Assembly (NCBI GenBank): GCA_944325035.1
Contig: CALUYM010000005.1
Span: 1 to 64,000 of the forward strand
Origin: an uncultured Anaeroplasmataceae bacterium
GTDB taxonomy: Bacteria > Bacillota_I > Bacilli_A > Acholeplasmatales > Anaeroplasmataceae
DNA: 64,000 bases
Direction: 5' to 3'
Shown: positions 37,834 through 46,312 of the stretch, piece after piece
Layout of the letters: each line of letters opens with the position of its first letter
Numbering within the stretch: position 1 is the stretch's first letter
The notes under the pieces: generated by a model
What the model saw: the letters and a program-made list of their open reading frames with translations, nothing else
What the model was told of the DNA's origin: nothing
Database searches by the model: none
Translations under genes and position numbers: made by a program

Positions 37834-39174
37834 CTAATTTATCTTGTGAATAATTCGATCGATGGCCATATTGATTCCATCATTAATTTCACGTTCATGG
37901 TTAATTTTGGTAACTGCAGCGATTACTGTCGTATGATCCTTGCCACCCATTAAAGCTCCAATTTTTTTATAAGGAAGATCATACTTAGTTTTTAAGATAT
38001 ACATACAAATATGACGTGGTACAATGTATTTACTTGAACGTTTTGTTCCAATTAAGTCAGAAATACTAATGTTATAAAAATCAGCGATGATACTCATGCA
38101 GTTTTCATAGGCATTTTGATCGCCCATATTTTTTCGATTTTCAATCAAAGGTGCGATTACTTCTTTTACTAAATCTAAATCAATATCACGATCTAGGTTA
38201 ATAGAATATGTTAAGACACGTTGTAAAATACTTTCAAGTTCACGAATATTGTTAGAAAAAGTCGAGGCTATATATTTTAATACATCATCTGGAACAATTA
38301 AATCACTACTATCATTTAACTTTCTGCGTAAAATTTTAATACGATGCTCTAAATCTGGGACAGTAATATTTACAGATAATCCCCAGTTGAAACGACTTGT
38401 TAAGCGGTCCATAATATCTTTTAGTTGATCAGCTGGTTTATCAGCAGTGATAACTATAAGTTTATTTTCATCATGCATTCGGTTAAAAAGTTTAAAAAAC
38501 TCTTGTTGACTTTTCTTTCCCCGAGATAACATTTGAATATCATCGACTAATAAGACATCTAAATTGTCATATTTATCATGGAAATCATCAAAATTGTTTC
38601 TTTGAGTAGCTTTTCCATAATCATCAATAAAGTCTTCAGCATAAATATACAATACTTTTTTATTTATATCATTATCAATAATTTCGTTTCCAATTGCGTG
38701 CATTAAGTGAGTCTTACCTAAACCAACACCACCAAAAATATAAAGTGGATTAGCTACGAAAACACCTTGGTCGCGATTTGAAACTTGAGTAGCGACACGG
38801 AATGCGATTTTATTTGATTCACCTACAACAAAGTTTTCAAGCGTGTAGTTTGGGTTTAGTCGCGTACGCCTAATGCTTCCTGCGGGAATTTCAGGTTGAG
38901 GTGTAGGTGTTTCTGAGACTATTTCTTCAGTTATTACAAATTTAAATCGAACTCGTTCGCTTGTTAATGATGCTAAAATATCTTGAATTCGATTATTATA
39001 AACTTTATTGATTTTAGTTCTAACTAAAGAACTTGGGCATAAAACAAAGATAGTACCATTATAGTATTTAACAACTGTATTGACGCCTAAGAAGACATCA
39101 TTAAAAGTTTCTTTACTCAAAATACTTTCTAATTGTTCTTTAGTTTTTAACCATAAATTTTGATATTGATCCAC
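37834..39174 (-). CDS. dnaA: Chromosomal replication initiator DnaA
   Basis: 446 aa with GTG 39174, the same length as B. subtilis DnaA and beginning at the position equivalent to its N-terminus. Domain I to about 85, linker, AAA+ domain with Walker A GGVGLGKTH and Walker B LLVDDIQML, and domain IV with the DnaA signature GKDHTTV near the end. A longer reading from 39222 is excluded because it begins upstream of the promoter -10 (39204-39209). The DnaA box inside that promoter predicts autorepression. Confidence 0.96.
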   Translation of the reverse strand: MDQYQNLWLKTKEQLESILSKETFNDVFLGVNTVVKYYNGTIFVLCPSSLVRTKINKVYNNRIQDILASLTSERVRFKFVITEEIVSETPTPQPEIPAGSIRRTRLNPNYTLENFVVGESNKIAFRVATQVSNRDQGVFVANPLYIFGGVGLGKTHLMHAIGNEIIDNDINKKVLYIYAEDFIDDYGKATQRNNFDDFHDKYDNLDVLLVDDIQMLSRGKKSQQEFFKLFNRMHDENKLIVITADKPADQLKDIMDRLTSRFNWGLSVNITVPDLEHRIKILRRKLNDSSDLIVPDDVLKYIASTFSNNIRELESILQRVLTYSINLDRDIDLDLVKEVIAPLIENRKNMGDQNAYENCMSIIADFYNISISDLIGTKRSSKYIVPRHICMYILKTKYDLPYKKIGALMGGKDHTTVIAAVTKINHEREINDGINMAIDRIIHKIN

Positions 39175-39203
39175 TTTAATCACTTCTTTCCTTAGCAATT
39201 TTG

Positions 39204-39231
39204 AGTATAGCATATTATCCACAAAAGTAAA
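39204..39231 (-). promoter_or_regulatory. dnaA promoter containing a DnaA box
   Basis: On the minus strand TTTACT (39226-39231), 16-bp spacer, TATACT (39204-39209) with TG one base upstream (extended -10). A perfect DnaA box TTATCCACA (39215-39223 on the plus strand) fills the spacer. Confidence 0.75.
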
Positions 39232-39573
39232 TGAAAAGTTATCCCCAAAAAATGTGGATATTTTTTTATGATATTTATAAAATCCACATACTAAAATGTG
39301 GATAAATTATATTATTTTTATCAGGTTTTAAGAGATTTTTATTAAGTTTTCCACTTTTCCACATTCAACCTAATGTGTTGATAAAATTATCCACATTTTA
39401 AGCTAAAAAAACAGTGGAAAAATATGGGGGAAATTGTCTAAGAAAGCTATATTATGTAAAATTTTAATGAAGTTTGAAAAGCAATTAGCTATTAAATTTA
39501 TTTATAAAAATTTTTAAAATAAAAAATCATTAAAATTGTAAAATAAAATTGTAAGGAAAATTAAAAAAATGTA

Positions 39574-39602
39574 TTGACAAAGATATGACTTTTCGATATA
39601 AT
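39574..39602 (+). promoter_or_regulatory. SigA promoter of rpmH
   Basis: Consensus TTGACA (39574-39579), 17-bp spacer, TATAAT (39597-39602). The only fully consensus pair noticed in the window. Confidence 0.95.
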
Positions 39603-39640
39603 CATTTTCGCATGGTTTCGTAAGAAAGGCAGGCTATAAA

Positions 39641-39775
39641 ATGAAAAGAACATATCAACCAAACAAACACAAAAGAAAAGTTACACATGGTTTCCTTGTT
39701 AGAATGTCAACTAAGAGTGGACGCCAAGTAATTAAACGCCGTCGTCAAAAAGGTCGCAAGCGTTTATCAAAGTAA
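39641..39775 (+). CDS. rpmH: 50S ribosomal protein L34
   Basis: 44 aa, [18 protein letters not shown]..., the usual length and sequence of L34, nearly all Lys/Arg in the second half. Missing from many ORF lists because of its size. Strong consensus promoter and AAAGGCAGG-like ribosome site upstream. First gene of the conserved rpmH-rnpA-yidC-jag series leading away from oriC. Confidence 0.98.
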   Translation: MKRTYQPNKHKRKVTHGFLVRMSTKSGRQVIKRRRQKGRKRLSK

Positions 39776-39798
39776 TTTAATAATTATATGATAATACT

Positions 39799-39850
39799 AG
39801 AACTACCTGATCATTTTATTTTTTATTAGTGGTAGTTCTTTTATTTTTTT
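39799..39850 (+). terminator. Terminator or attenuator between rpmH and rnpA
   Basis: Perfect 9-bp arms 39799-39807 and 39831-39839 followed by TTTTATTTTTTT, placed just before the rnpA ribosome site. It would make L34 mRNA far more abundant than rnpA mRNA. Confidence 0.85.
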
Positions 39851-39862
39851 AAGGAGATATTC

Positions 39863-40207
39863 ATGAACAAACAATATCGCGTCAAAAAAAGTGATGAAAT
39901 TGAATCAATTCTAAAAGCACATAAATCTTTTAGTAATAAATATTTCGTCGTATATAAAAAAGAAAATTACGAAGCCTTGAATTTTAGATATGCGATTAGT
40001 GTTGGTAAGAAATTAGGAAATGCGGTTTCAAGAAATAAAGTTAAGCGACAAATGCGAGCAATTGTTGATTCCATTTTAATTCCTGATTTAAAAATGGATG
40101 TTTTCATAGTTGCAAGACCAAGTGTATCTGGTCTAGCCTATCGACAAATGTATCAGAATATTATCTATTTATTTAATAAACTGAATATTAAACATAAAGG
40201 AGCATAA
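39863..40207 (+). CDS. rnpA: Ribonuclease P protein component
   Basis: 114 aa basic protein that assists RNase P RNA in maturing tRNA 5' ends. The RNR signature is AVSRNKVKRQMRAIV near residues 53-67. AAGGAGA precedes the ATG. The RNA partner gene rnpB is not in this window. Confidence 0.96.
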   Translation: MNKQYRVKKSDEIESILKAHKSFSNKYFVVYKKENYEALNFRYAISVGKKLGNAVSRNKVKRQMRAIVDSILIPDLKMDVFIVARPSVSGLAYRQMYQNIIYLFNKLNIKHKGA

Positions 40208-40209
40208 TC

Positions 40210-41199
40210 TTGAAAAATTTTTACACAAGAAATATGAACAAAATTACTACCATCGCTATCCTTATCGTTTTTGTATCAGTTCTAGCGAGCTGTCGTCAAG
40301 GTACGTGGCCAACAACTCCATACACTAACTGGGGTGCAGAATTCCATTTCTCTAGTTTTTGGCAAGGCTTATGGGGATGGCCGGTTGCAATTTTGTCTTA
40401 CCCAATAGCGTGGCTGATGGGTACAATTGGTGGTGCTTTAGGTGATTCTTATGCTTGGGGTATCATTTTTACTACAATTATTGTAAGAACTATCGCGTGG
40501 CCAATTTATGCTAAGCAAAACTCTACTTCTTTAAAAATGACTTTAATGCAACCAGAAATGCAAAAGTTACAAATGAAGTATGGTACACGTAAGGATCCTG
40601 AGAGTCAACGTCGCATGCAACAAGAAATGATGGCTTTATATAAGAAGTATAAGATGAACCCATTAGGTTGTGGTGCTACAATGATTCTTCAATTTCCAAT
40701 TTTCATGGCGATGTATGAATGTGTAAGACGTATTCAATTATCGCAAGTTCTTGATGGAACTGTTCAAGTTGCAGGTCGTTTCTCATTAGGTTCGACTAAA
40801 CTATTTGGGTTCTTTGATATTAATACATCAGTAATGGCCAGTGGTACTTCTGGTATCGTGCAAGCAACACGTACTAGAGATATTATTTTTGGTGTGGTTT
40901 TAGCTATTTTATTTGCTGGAGTTACTCTTTTAAGCCAAAAATTATCACAAAGACCACCTAAGTATCAAAAGAAACGTCCAAATCAAGTAAAAACTGATCA
41001 ACAATTAAGTCAAGAAAAGACAATGAAGATGATGAATTATGTAATGGTAGTTATGTTCTTCTTCATGTCATTATCAAGTACTGCGTTAACTCTATATTGG
41101 TTTATTGGTGGTGTTTACCAATTATTCCAGGCCCAATTAGGACGCAAACTAAATGAACGAGCTTATTATAAAGCTAAAGAAAAGCACAATATAATTTAA
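40210..41199 (+). CDS. yidC: Membrane protein insertase YidC/SpoIIIJ
   Basis: 329 aa lipoprotein-type YidC: signal peptide with lipobox LASC (Cys28), then five membrane segments. TTIIVRTIAWPI holds the conserved Arg of the hydrophilic groove, and the QPEMQKLQMKYG cytoplasmic hairpin follows. Starts at TTG (40210) seven bases after AAAGGAG. In Bacillus the SpoIIIJ homologue is also needed for forespore development. Only one copy is visible. Confidence 0.96.
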   Translation: MKNFYTRNMNKITTIAILIVFVSVLASCRQGTWPTTPYTNWGAEFHFSSFWQGLWGWPVAILSYPIAWLMGTIGGALGDSYAWGIIFTTIIVRTIAWPIYAKQNSTSLKMTLMQPEMQKLQMKYGTRKDPESQRRMQQEMMALYKKYKMNPLGCGATMILQFPIFMAMYECVRRIQLSQVLDGTVQVAGRFSLGSTKLFGFFDINTSVMASGTSGIVQATRTRDIIFGVVLAILFAGVTLLSQKLSQRPPKYQKKRPNQVKTDQQLSQEKTMKMMNYVMVVMFFFMSLSSTALTLYWFIGGVYQLFQAQLGRKLNERAYYKAKEKHNII

Positions 41200-41211
41200 G
41201 TTGGTGATATT

Positions 41212-41805
41212 TTGCAAAAGAAAATTGAAATAAGCGCTGCTTCATATGAAGAAGCTATGGATTTAGCAATCCAAAAATTACATGTGGCTGAAGATAAGAT
41301 TTTCTTAAATGAAACTTCAAATGGAAATTATGAAGCTTTATTAGATGTAAACTTAGCTTTAGAGGGAAAAAAATATCTTGAAAGTATTTTAAAAGCTTTT
41401 GGGGTTGAATATAATATTGAAGTTAGAACCATAGGTAATGAAAAAGAGATTCACTACTTAATTGATTCACCAGATAATCCATTATTAATTGGAAATAAAG
41501 GAAAAACATTAGAAGCCTTCCAATTATTACTTAAGAATTTAATTGGTTCTTTTACCAAAGAATATATTATAGTTACATTAGATATTGGTTCTTATCGTGC
41601 TAATCGTATCCATCAATTAGAAATTTTAGCTACTAAAACGGCTAAGGAAGTTGCTAAGACAAAAATTGAAGTTAAATTACACCCGATGAATTCATTTGAA
41701 CGTCGTGTTATTCATGAAAAATTAGCAGATTGGAGAGATGTTTATACTGAATCTGAAGGTGAAGGCGAAGATCGTGCTATCGTAGTTAAGCCTAAAAAAC
41801 AATAA
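41212..41805 (+). CDS. jag: Jag/KhpB RNA-binding protein
   Basis: 197 aa. N-terminal Jag_N domain (residues 1-50, SYEEAMDLAIQKL), KH domain (about 75-130, with GNKGKTLEAFQ) and R3H domain at the C-terminus (HPMNSFERRVIHEKLAD). Thought to regulate cell elongation mRNAs together with KhpA. Starts at TTG behind GGTGAT. Followed by a terminator that doubles as a parS-like sequence. Confidence 0.95.
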   Translation: MQKKIEISAASYEEAMDLAIQKLHVAEDKIFLNETSNGNYEALLDVNLALEGKKYLESILKAFGVEYNIEVRTIGNEKEIHYLIDSPDNPLLIGNKGKTLEAFQLLLKNLIGSFTKEYIIVTLDIGSYRANRIHQLEILATKTAKEVAKTKIEVKLHPMNSFERRVIHEKLADWRDVYTESEGEGEDRAIVVKPKKQ

Positions 41806-41836
41806 GAAGTTTCACGTGAAACTTCTTTTTTTATAT
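41804..41836 (+). terminator. jag terminator containing a parS-like palindrome
   Basis: Perfect 12-bp inverted repeat 41804-41827 followed by seven T. Its centre (41808-41823) matches parS TGTTTCACGTGAAACA at 14 of 16 positions, differing only in the outermost pair. Confidence 0.9.
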
Positions 41837-41890
41837 AAGAATTTATTTAGATATGATATAATTATACAAAAGCTTTTAAGGAGGAAAACT

Positions 41891-42652
41891 ATGAAAATAT
41901 TGCGTAAGTTAGTCTTATTATCTATATTAATTTTTTTAGGATATGTTATAGTTTCTTCTAGTGTAGAAAACATCATTGTTCGAAATAAAATTAATGCCTT
42001 TAAAGATGAGTGTATCCCAGTTGAAAAACTCAATACAAATAACAAGGTCTTTTATAGTGTTTCACGTGAAAACAATGAACCAAGTTTAAAGTATCAAAAT
42101 GGTTATGTAAAACCAGGAGCACCGTTAGATATTGTTTTAAAATTAGACTCAACATATACTTTTCCGATTTTTCACGAAGTAGTATCTTTTACAATTGGAG
42201 GACATGCTGCATTAGTCACTATGGAATATGAAGATGGAAATATTGATATTCCATCACATGCGATGCTTGAAACTACTTTTAATGATGAATCAAAAGAAGT
42301 TTTTATTAATACAGCAAATTATTGGGAAAATATTAATTTTACTTATAGTTATATGGTTTTGCGAGTTAAAATGACAGAAGATGAGAAGGTAGCTGTGATG
42401 AATCAAGCAGTTTCAATGTTAGGCGATCCATATAATTTAAGCTTTATTTTTAATACTAAAAACTCTCATTATTGTTCAGACTTAATTACCAAAATTTTTA
42501 AAATTTTAGGTATGAACTTAAATTATGATGGCTTTGTGACTACAATTTATGATTTGATTATGTCAAATAAAACTGAAATAGTTATGTATAAAGAATATAA
42601 TCCACACACTAAAATTTCAAGTTATTACGGTGTAAATTTGACACAACTATAA
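41891..42652 (+). CDS. Permuted papain-fold (YiiX/NlpC-P60-like) membrane-anchored protein
   Basis: 253 aa with an N-terminal membrane anchor (residues 5-26). The domain has a His in TIGGHAALVT and a Cys in HYCSDLITKIF in that order, the permuted arrangement of YiiX/YebB-type NlpC/P60 enzymes; possible amidase or acyltransferase activity at the cell surface. I choose ATG 41891 after AAGGAGG; an upstream reading from 41816 runs through the jag terminator. A parS-like sequence is embedded in the gene. Converges with the next gene, leaving only two bases. Confidence 0.75.
   Translation: MKILRKLVLLSILIFLGYVIVSSSVENIIVRNKINAFKDECIPVEKLNTNNKVFYSVSRENNEPSLKYQNGYVKPGAPLDIVLKLDSTYTFPIFHEVVSFTIGGHAALVTMEYEDGNIDIPSHAMLETTFNDESKEVFINTANYWENINFTYSYMVLRVKMTEDEKVAVMNQAVSMLGDPYNLSFIFNTKNSHYCSDLITKIFKILGMNLNYDGFVTTIYDLIMSNKTEIVMYKEYNPHTKISSYYGVNLTQL
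42058..42073. promoter_or_regulatory. Second parS-like site
   Basis: TGTTTCACGTGAAAAC matches the parS consensus at 14 of 16 positions. It lies inside the next coding sequence, 250 bp from the first site and about 2.6 kb from oriC. ParB/Spo0J binding is inferred. Confidence 0.8.
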
Positions 42653-42654
42653 AA

Positions 42655-43107
42655 TTAATTAATAAAATACATATGACCGATAAGAATACTTGCTAGTAAT
42701 GTCCATAATAAATAAGGCGTTATGATTGAAGCTTCATATCGGTTTTCTTTTAATAAGAATATAAAAATAAGCAGACCTGATGTAAAAGAAAAAATTGACA
42801 AACTAAAACTTAAAAATAAATGATTAAATTTAAAGAAATATAAATCAAATAAAAACATTACAATATAATTCATTATGAAAGAAGCTTTGAGTTCGATATT
42901 TAAACTTTTTTTATAAATTTTATAAGTTAAATATAAGGAGTTAATCACAAATAAGGTAATCCATACAATCATGAAAGTTTGAGGTTTAAATGCCCAATAG
43001 GGTTTATTTAAACTTAAATAAAACTCGCTATCATTTAGAAAAAAACCAGGAATGCTATATAAGATAAAAATGAGGATAAAAATACTTATTAATTTTAGAT
43101 ATTTCAT
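42655..43107 (-). CDS. TspO/MBR-family membrane protein
   Basis: 150 aa, five hydrophobic helices. LNKPYWAFKPQTFMIVWITLF near residue 33 and the C-terminal YLLWTLLASILIG match the TspO/MBR (translocator protein) pattern. These bind porphyrins and steroids; function in bacteria is uncertain. The family's aromatic residues are partly replaced (for instance FF in the third helix), so identity is somewhat divergent. Minus strand, against the local direction. Confidence 0.8.
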   Translation of the reverse strand: MKYLKLISIFILIFILYSIPGFFLNDSEFYLSLNKPYWAFKPQTFMIVWITLFVINSLYLTYKIYKKSLNIELKASFIMNYIVMFLFDLYFFKFNHLFLSFSLSIFSFTSGLLIFIFLLKENRYEASIITPYLLWTLLASILIGHMYFIN

Positions 43108-43227
43108 ATAATCACCATATTATCAGTTTATGTTTTTTATATATATATTATGCGTTATTTATAATAACTTTTTTATTTTTTGAATAAAATCGTGTTTCTT
43201 TCATATAATAAATTAATCGACAAATAA

Positions 43228-43256
43228 TTGAAAACGTTTTCAAATAGTGTTATAAT
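43228..43256 (+). promoter_or_regulatory. Promoter with a cre (CcpA) site over the -35
   Basis: TTGAAAACGTTTTCAA (43228-43243) is a perfect palindrome fitting the cre consensus. Its first six bases are the -35 (TTGAAA), followed by a 17-bp spacer and TATAAT (43251-43256). CcpA binding would block RNA polymerase. Confidence 0.85.
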
Positions 43257-43280
43257 TAAAGCAAAGAGGAGGTACAAATT

Positions 43281-44306
43281 ATGAATAAAATCAAAGTTGT
43301 ACAATATGGATGTGGAAAAATGAGTAAATACATCCTACGTTATTTATATGAAAAAGGTGCACAAATTGTTGGGGCTATCGATAATAATCCTGATCTTTTA
43401 GGAATTGATGTTGGTGATTATGCTAATTTAGGAATTAAAACTGGTGTTAAAATATCTGATAAATATGAAGAAGTCTTAGATAATTGTGATGCTGATGTAG
43501 CGGTTGTAACTTTATTTAGTTTTGTAGAAGATATTTATCCTCATGTTTTAGAATGTGTTAAACGAGGAATTAATGTTATAACAACTTGTGAAGAAGCAAT
43601 TTATCCTTGGACAACAAATGCTTATCGTACTAATGAATTAGATGCTTTAGCTAAAGAAAATGGTTGTACTGTGACTGGTTCTGGAATGCAAGATATTTTC
43701 TGGATCAACATGGTTTCATTAGCTTGTGCAGGATGTCACAAGATTGAAAAAATTGAGGGTGAGTATAGCTACAATGTCGATGAGTATGGCTTAGCTTTAG
43801 CTCAAGCTCATGGTTGTGATTTAAGTGTTGAAGAATTTGAAAAAACACTAGCTCATCCTAAAGAAGTAGTTCCTTCATATGCATGGAATGCAACTGAAGC
43901 TTTAGCTAGTAAATTGGGATTGACTATTAAATCTATTAAGCAAGAAAATGTACCATATACAGCAGATAAAGATATCTATAGTTCTACACTTGGAAAGAAT
44001 ATTGAAAAGGGTCGCTGTATAGGAATGGCTGCGGTTGTTACAGCCGAAACTTTACAAGGAATAACTTTAGTAGAAAAGACAATTGGAAAAGTCTATGGAC
44101 CTGATGATGGCGATATGTGTGATTGGAAGATTACAGGTGAGCCTAATGTGGAATATCATGTTGTTAAACCTGCAACAGTAGAGCATACATGTGCAACAGT
44201 TGTTAATCGTATTCCTTCATTACTAATTGCGCCAAGTGGTGTGGTAACGTGTGATGAACTTGATGAAATTAAATATTTAACTTATCCTATTCAATATAAT
44301 TTGTAG
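43281..44306 (+). CDS. 2,4-diaminopentanoate dehydrogenase-like NAD(P) oxidoreductase
   Basis: 341 aa, Rossmann N-terminal domain ([17 protein letters not shown], then [18 protein letters not shown]) related to dihydrodipicolinate reductase. Overall pattern ([27 protein letters not shown]) fits 2,4-diaminopentanoate dehydrogenase, the ornithine-fermentation enzyme of Clostridia. The other ornithine genes are not here, so substrate remains open. Control by a perfect cre site suggests it is repressed by preferred sugars, consistent with amino-acid catabolism. Confidence 0.75.
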   Translation: MNKIKVVQYGCGKMSKYILRYLYEKGAQIVGAIDNNPDLLGIDVGDYANLGIKTGVKISDKYEEVLDNCDADVAVVTLFSFVEDIYPHVLECVKRGINVITTCEEAIYPWTTNAYRTNELDALAKENGCTVTGSGMQDIFWINMVSLACAGCHKIEKIEGEYSYNVDEYGLALAQAHGCDLSVEEFEKTLAHPKEVVPSYAWNATEALASKLGLTIKSIKQENVPYTADKDIYSSTLGKNIEKGRCIGMAAVVTAETLQGITLVEKTIGKVYGPDDGDMCDWKITGEPNVEYHVVKPATVEHTCATVVNRIPSLLIAPSGVVTCDELDEIKYLTYPIQYNL

Positions 44307-44327
44307 TATTAAATATCTGTTTCAATC

Positions 44328-44366
44328 CAAAGGCAGTTGACATTTTTATTTGTCAACCGCCTTTTT
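44328..44366 (+). terminator. Terminator after the dehydrogenase gene
   Basis: AAAGGC-GTTGACA stem with one mismatch to TGTCAAC-GCCTTT, then TTTTAATTG. Confidence 0.9.
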
Positions 44367-44473
44367 AATTGTTTCTTTTATTTTTTGTCTATAAATAATT
44401 ATAATATACATATGATATTTGTAGATAAACATTAAAATATGGTAAAATCTAAGTAATGATGAAAGGAGGAAAT

Positions 44474-45136
44474 ATGAAACGCCTTATAAATAAGATTATT
44501 GACGTTTTATTCACTGATGAATATTACATTGCGAGAACCAATGTTAACTCATCACTTTCAATGATTATTAATTTTATATGGGCCTTATCCAAGATTATGG
44601 CTGGAATTATGACCAGAGTATATCTAATTTGTGTGAGTGGTTTTTTCACCCTAGGGTTAGGTCTTTGCAAAATTATTTATTTCTATGGTCGTAAAAATAA
44701 CCAAAATCCACATCGTGATATTTTAAAAATGGCCACAGTCTTACTTTTATCAAGTCTTAGCTATGGAGCATACATGATTGTGTTGTTATATTTTCCTGAA
44801 GAACCAACAGATTATGGCTTGATTGTATCCTTAATAATCACAATTGTAGCTTTTTTTAAATTATATTTTTCGATTTCCGGAATTCGTAAAATGAGAAAAC
44901 AAAAAGAACCATTAGTTATGGGAATAAAGGGAGTAAATTTATCAGGAGCTTTAGCAAACCTTGTATTAACTCAATCTTGTTTGTTTTTTATAATTAGATC
45001 AGATATTAATTTACATATATTATCAATTGTCAATGCGATTATGGGAATTATAGCTGCACTTGTTTCAGTGCTTATTTCAATCGGAATGTATCGGCTTGCA
45101 CATAATATAAAAATAAAAGATAATTCAAATAATTAG
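44474..45136 (+). CDS. Unknown six-helix membrane protein
   Basis: 220 aa, first 40 residues amphipathic with a basic start (KRLINKIIDVLF), then about six hydrophobic segments and a short polar tail. No family recognised. ATG 44474 follows AAAGGAGG; an ATG 18 bases upstream is inside that site. TAAAAT about 30 bp upstream is a plausible -10. Possibly co-transcribed with the next gene, 44 bp downstream. Confidence 0.6.
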   Translation: MKRLINKIIDVLFTDEYYIARTNVNSSLSMIINFIWALSKIMAGIMTRVYLICVSGFFTLGLGLCKIIYFYGRKNNQNPHRDILKMATVLLLSSLSYGAYMIVLLYFPEEPTDYGLIVSLIITIVAFFKLYFSISGIRKMRKQKEPLVMGIKGVNLSGALANLVLTQSCLFFIIRSDINLHILSIVNAIMGIIAALVSVLISIGMYRLAHNIKIKDNSNN

Positions 45137-45180
45137 TTCTAAAATAAGAAAAAAATCATATCTTTTAGTAGGTGATAAGA

Positions 45181-45603
45181 ATGGATTTAACTAAAAGTTT
45201 TACGTATTTAAATAAGCAAAATGATAAAAGTATGATTTTAAAAGAAGTAAAAGCTGAGTTTAAAGTGTTTCAATCTAAATATTTAGTTTTGACAAAAGAA
45301 GTTGATCGTCCCGATGATTTTTATTATATCGATGATGATATAACTTTTATTATAAAACTAAAAAATATAGGAGATAAAAATATTTGTGATTTCACTTTAA
45401 AAGATGACATTCCAACATTAATTAATCCGACAGATAGTGGTTTTTATGAAGTTATTACACCAATTGGCGATATAAGTTTTGATGATAACTGTGTAGTAAT
45501 TGAACATATCAATCTATCTCCAGGTGCTGAAATTGAAATAATAATTTCAGGAAAAGTTAAAGATGATAACAATTTATGCAGTGATGAAGATATAATTTTT
45601 TAA
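45181..45603 (+). CDS. Single DUF11-like domain protein
   Basis: 140 aa, soluble, no signal peptide. Residues 35-125 match the pattern of the DUF11 Ig-like repeat: LTKEVDRPDDFYYIDDDITFIIKLKNIGD, VIEHINLSPGAEIEIIISGKV. That domain normally occurs in multiple copies in large secreted surface proteins; here it stands alone and appears cytoplasmic. ATG 45181 follows AGGTGAT. Function unknown; a spore-layer role is conceivable because the upstream sequence holds a CATATCTT motif at the same distance as in nearby sporulation genes. Confidence 0.65.
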   Translation: MDLTKSFTYLNKQNDKSMILKEVKAEFKVFQSKYLVLTKEVDRPDDFYYIDDDITFIIKLKNIGDKNICDFTLKDDIPTLINPTDSGFYEVITPIGDISFDDNCVVIEHINLSPGAEIEIIISGKVKDDNNLCSDEDIIF

Positions 45604-45635
45604 ATTTTTTAGACACAATTTTTTATATTCAAGTT

Positions 45636-45663
45636 AAAAACTCATTTTTGAGTTTTTTTTTAA
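45636..45663 (+). terminator. Terminator after the DUF11-like gene
   Basis: AAAAACTC/GAGTTTTT stem with a T run; about 35 bp after the stop. Confidence 0.85.
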
Positions 45664-45692
45664 TAAAAAAGAGACTAAAGATTATTAGTCTC
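45664..45692 (-). terminator. Terminator after the lipoprotein cluster
   Basis: Perfect GAGACTA/TAGTCTC stem (45671-45692) followed on the minus strand by TTTTTT; back to back with the plus-strand terminator next to it. Confidence 0.9.
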
Positions 45693-45712
45693 AAAATAAA
45701 GCTAAGGATATT

Positions 45713-46312
45713 TTAAATATGATTTCCTAAATAGTCATAATATATATTTGATTCTGGCATTTTAGGTATACTAGCAGAATATAGAGAGTGAAAATCATTA
45801 GAGTAATACCAATAAGTTTGATATGTTGCAGCTCTTACTCTGAAGTAAAATGTTTCTCCTGCATACATAAATAAAGAAAAGGAAAACCCAGCAGTTTTAG
45901 TCTCTTCATCGTAATATCCGAAAATAGAGCATTTAATTGGATCAAAGTAGTATTGAATACTAACACATTGAGCCACAATTTCATCATTTGCATTTGTATA
46001 AGAATTTAAGAAATAACATAAATCTGTTAACTCTCTAGGCATAACATCAACCACATAAAAAGTATCATTATTTTCTACAGATGTTGTTGATTTTGAATAG
46101 AAGTGATAAAAACCATCTTCTTTTGCTTCAAATTTTAAATTATAAAAAATAAGTGCATTGACTTTTGGAAGTAATCTATTATTTGTATAATCAAAACATT
46201 TTTGTTCGACTTCAAAAGTACTCATCTTTTGATAGATATATTCATCGTCAGTATTATTTGAACATCCAACGAATATAAATGATAATAATATAATTAAGAA
46301 GAGTTTTTTCAT
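45713..46312 (-). CDS. Lipoprotein of a tandem paralogue family (member 4)
   Basis: 199 aa lipoprotein, lipobox VGCS after a 16-residue hydrophobic stretch. The mature part has predicted beta-sandwich segments: LKFEAKEDGFYHFYSKS, YVVDVMPREL, DEETKTAGFSFSL and FYFRVRA, ending YDYLGN. These align segment by segment with member 2 (46740-47366). The F-x-A-x-E-x-G-x-Y-x-F pattern recalls pre-peptidase C-terminal (PPC) domains, but no peptidase is present. ATG 46312 follows AGGAGG and overlaps the previous stop by four bases. Confidence 0.8.
   Translation of the reverse strand: MKKLFLIILLSFIFVGCSNNTDDEYIYQKMSTFEVEQKCFDYTNNRLLPKVNALIFYNLKFEAKEDGFYHFYSKSTTSVENNDTFYVVDVMPRELTDLCYFLNSYTNANDEIVAQCVSIQYYFDPIKCSIFGYYDEETKTAGFSFSLFMYAGETFYFRVRAATYQTYWYYSNDFHSLYSASIPKMPESNIYYDYLGNHI

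Larger units (their letters stand above)
39175..39640. other. oriC: Chromosomal replication origin oriC
   Basis: Between dnaA and rpmH. Perfect DnaA boxes (TTATCCACA) at 39215-39223(+), 39297-39305(-) and 39387-39395(+); one-mismatch boxes at 39239-39247(+), 39253-39261(-) and 39376-39384(-), and weaker ones at 39280-39288 and 39355-39363. A very AT-rich stretch (about 39450-39575) follows and is the likely unwinding element. Gene orientation switches here, as expected for a bidirectional origin. Confidence 0.93.
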
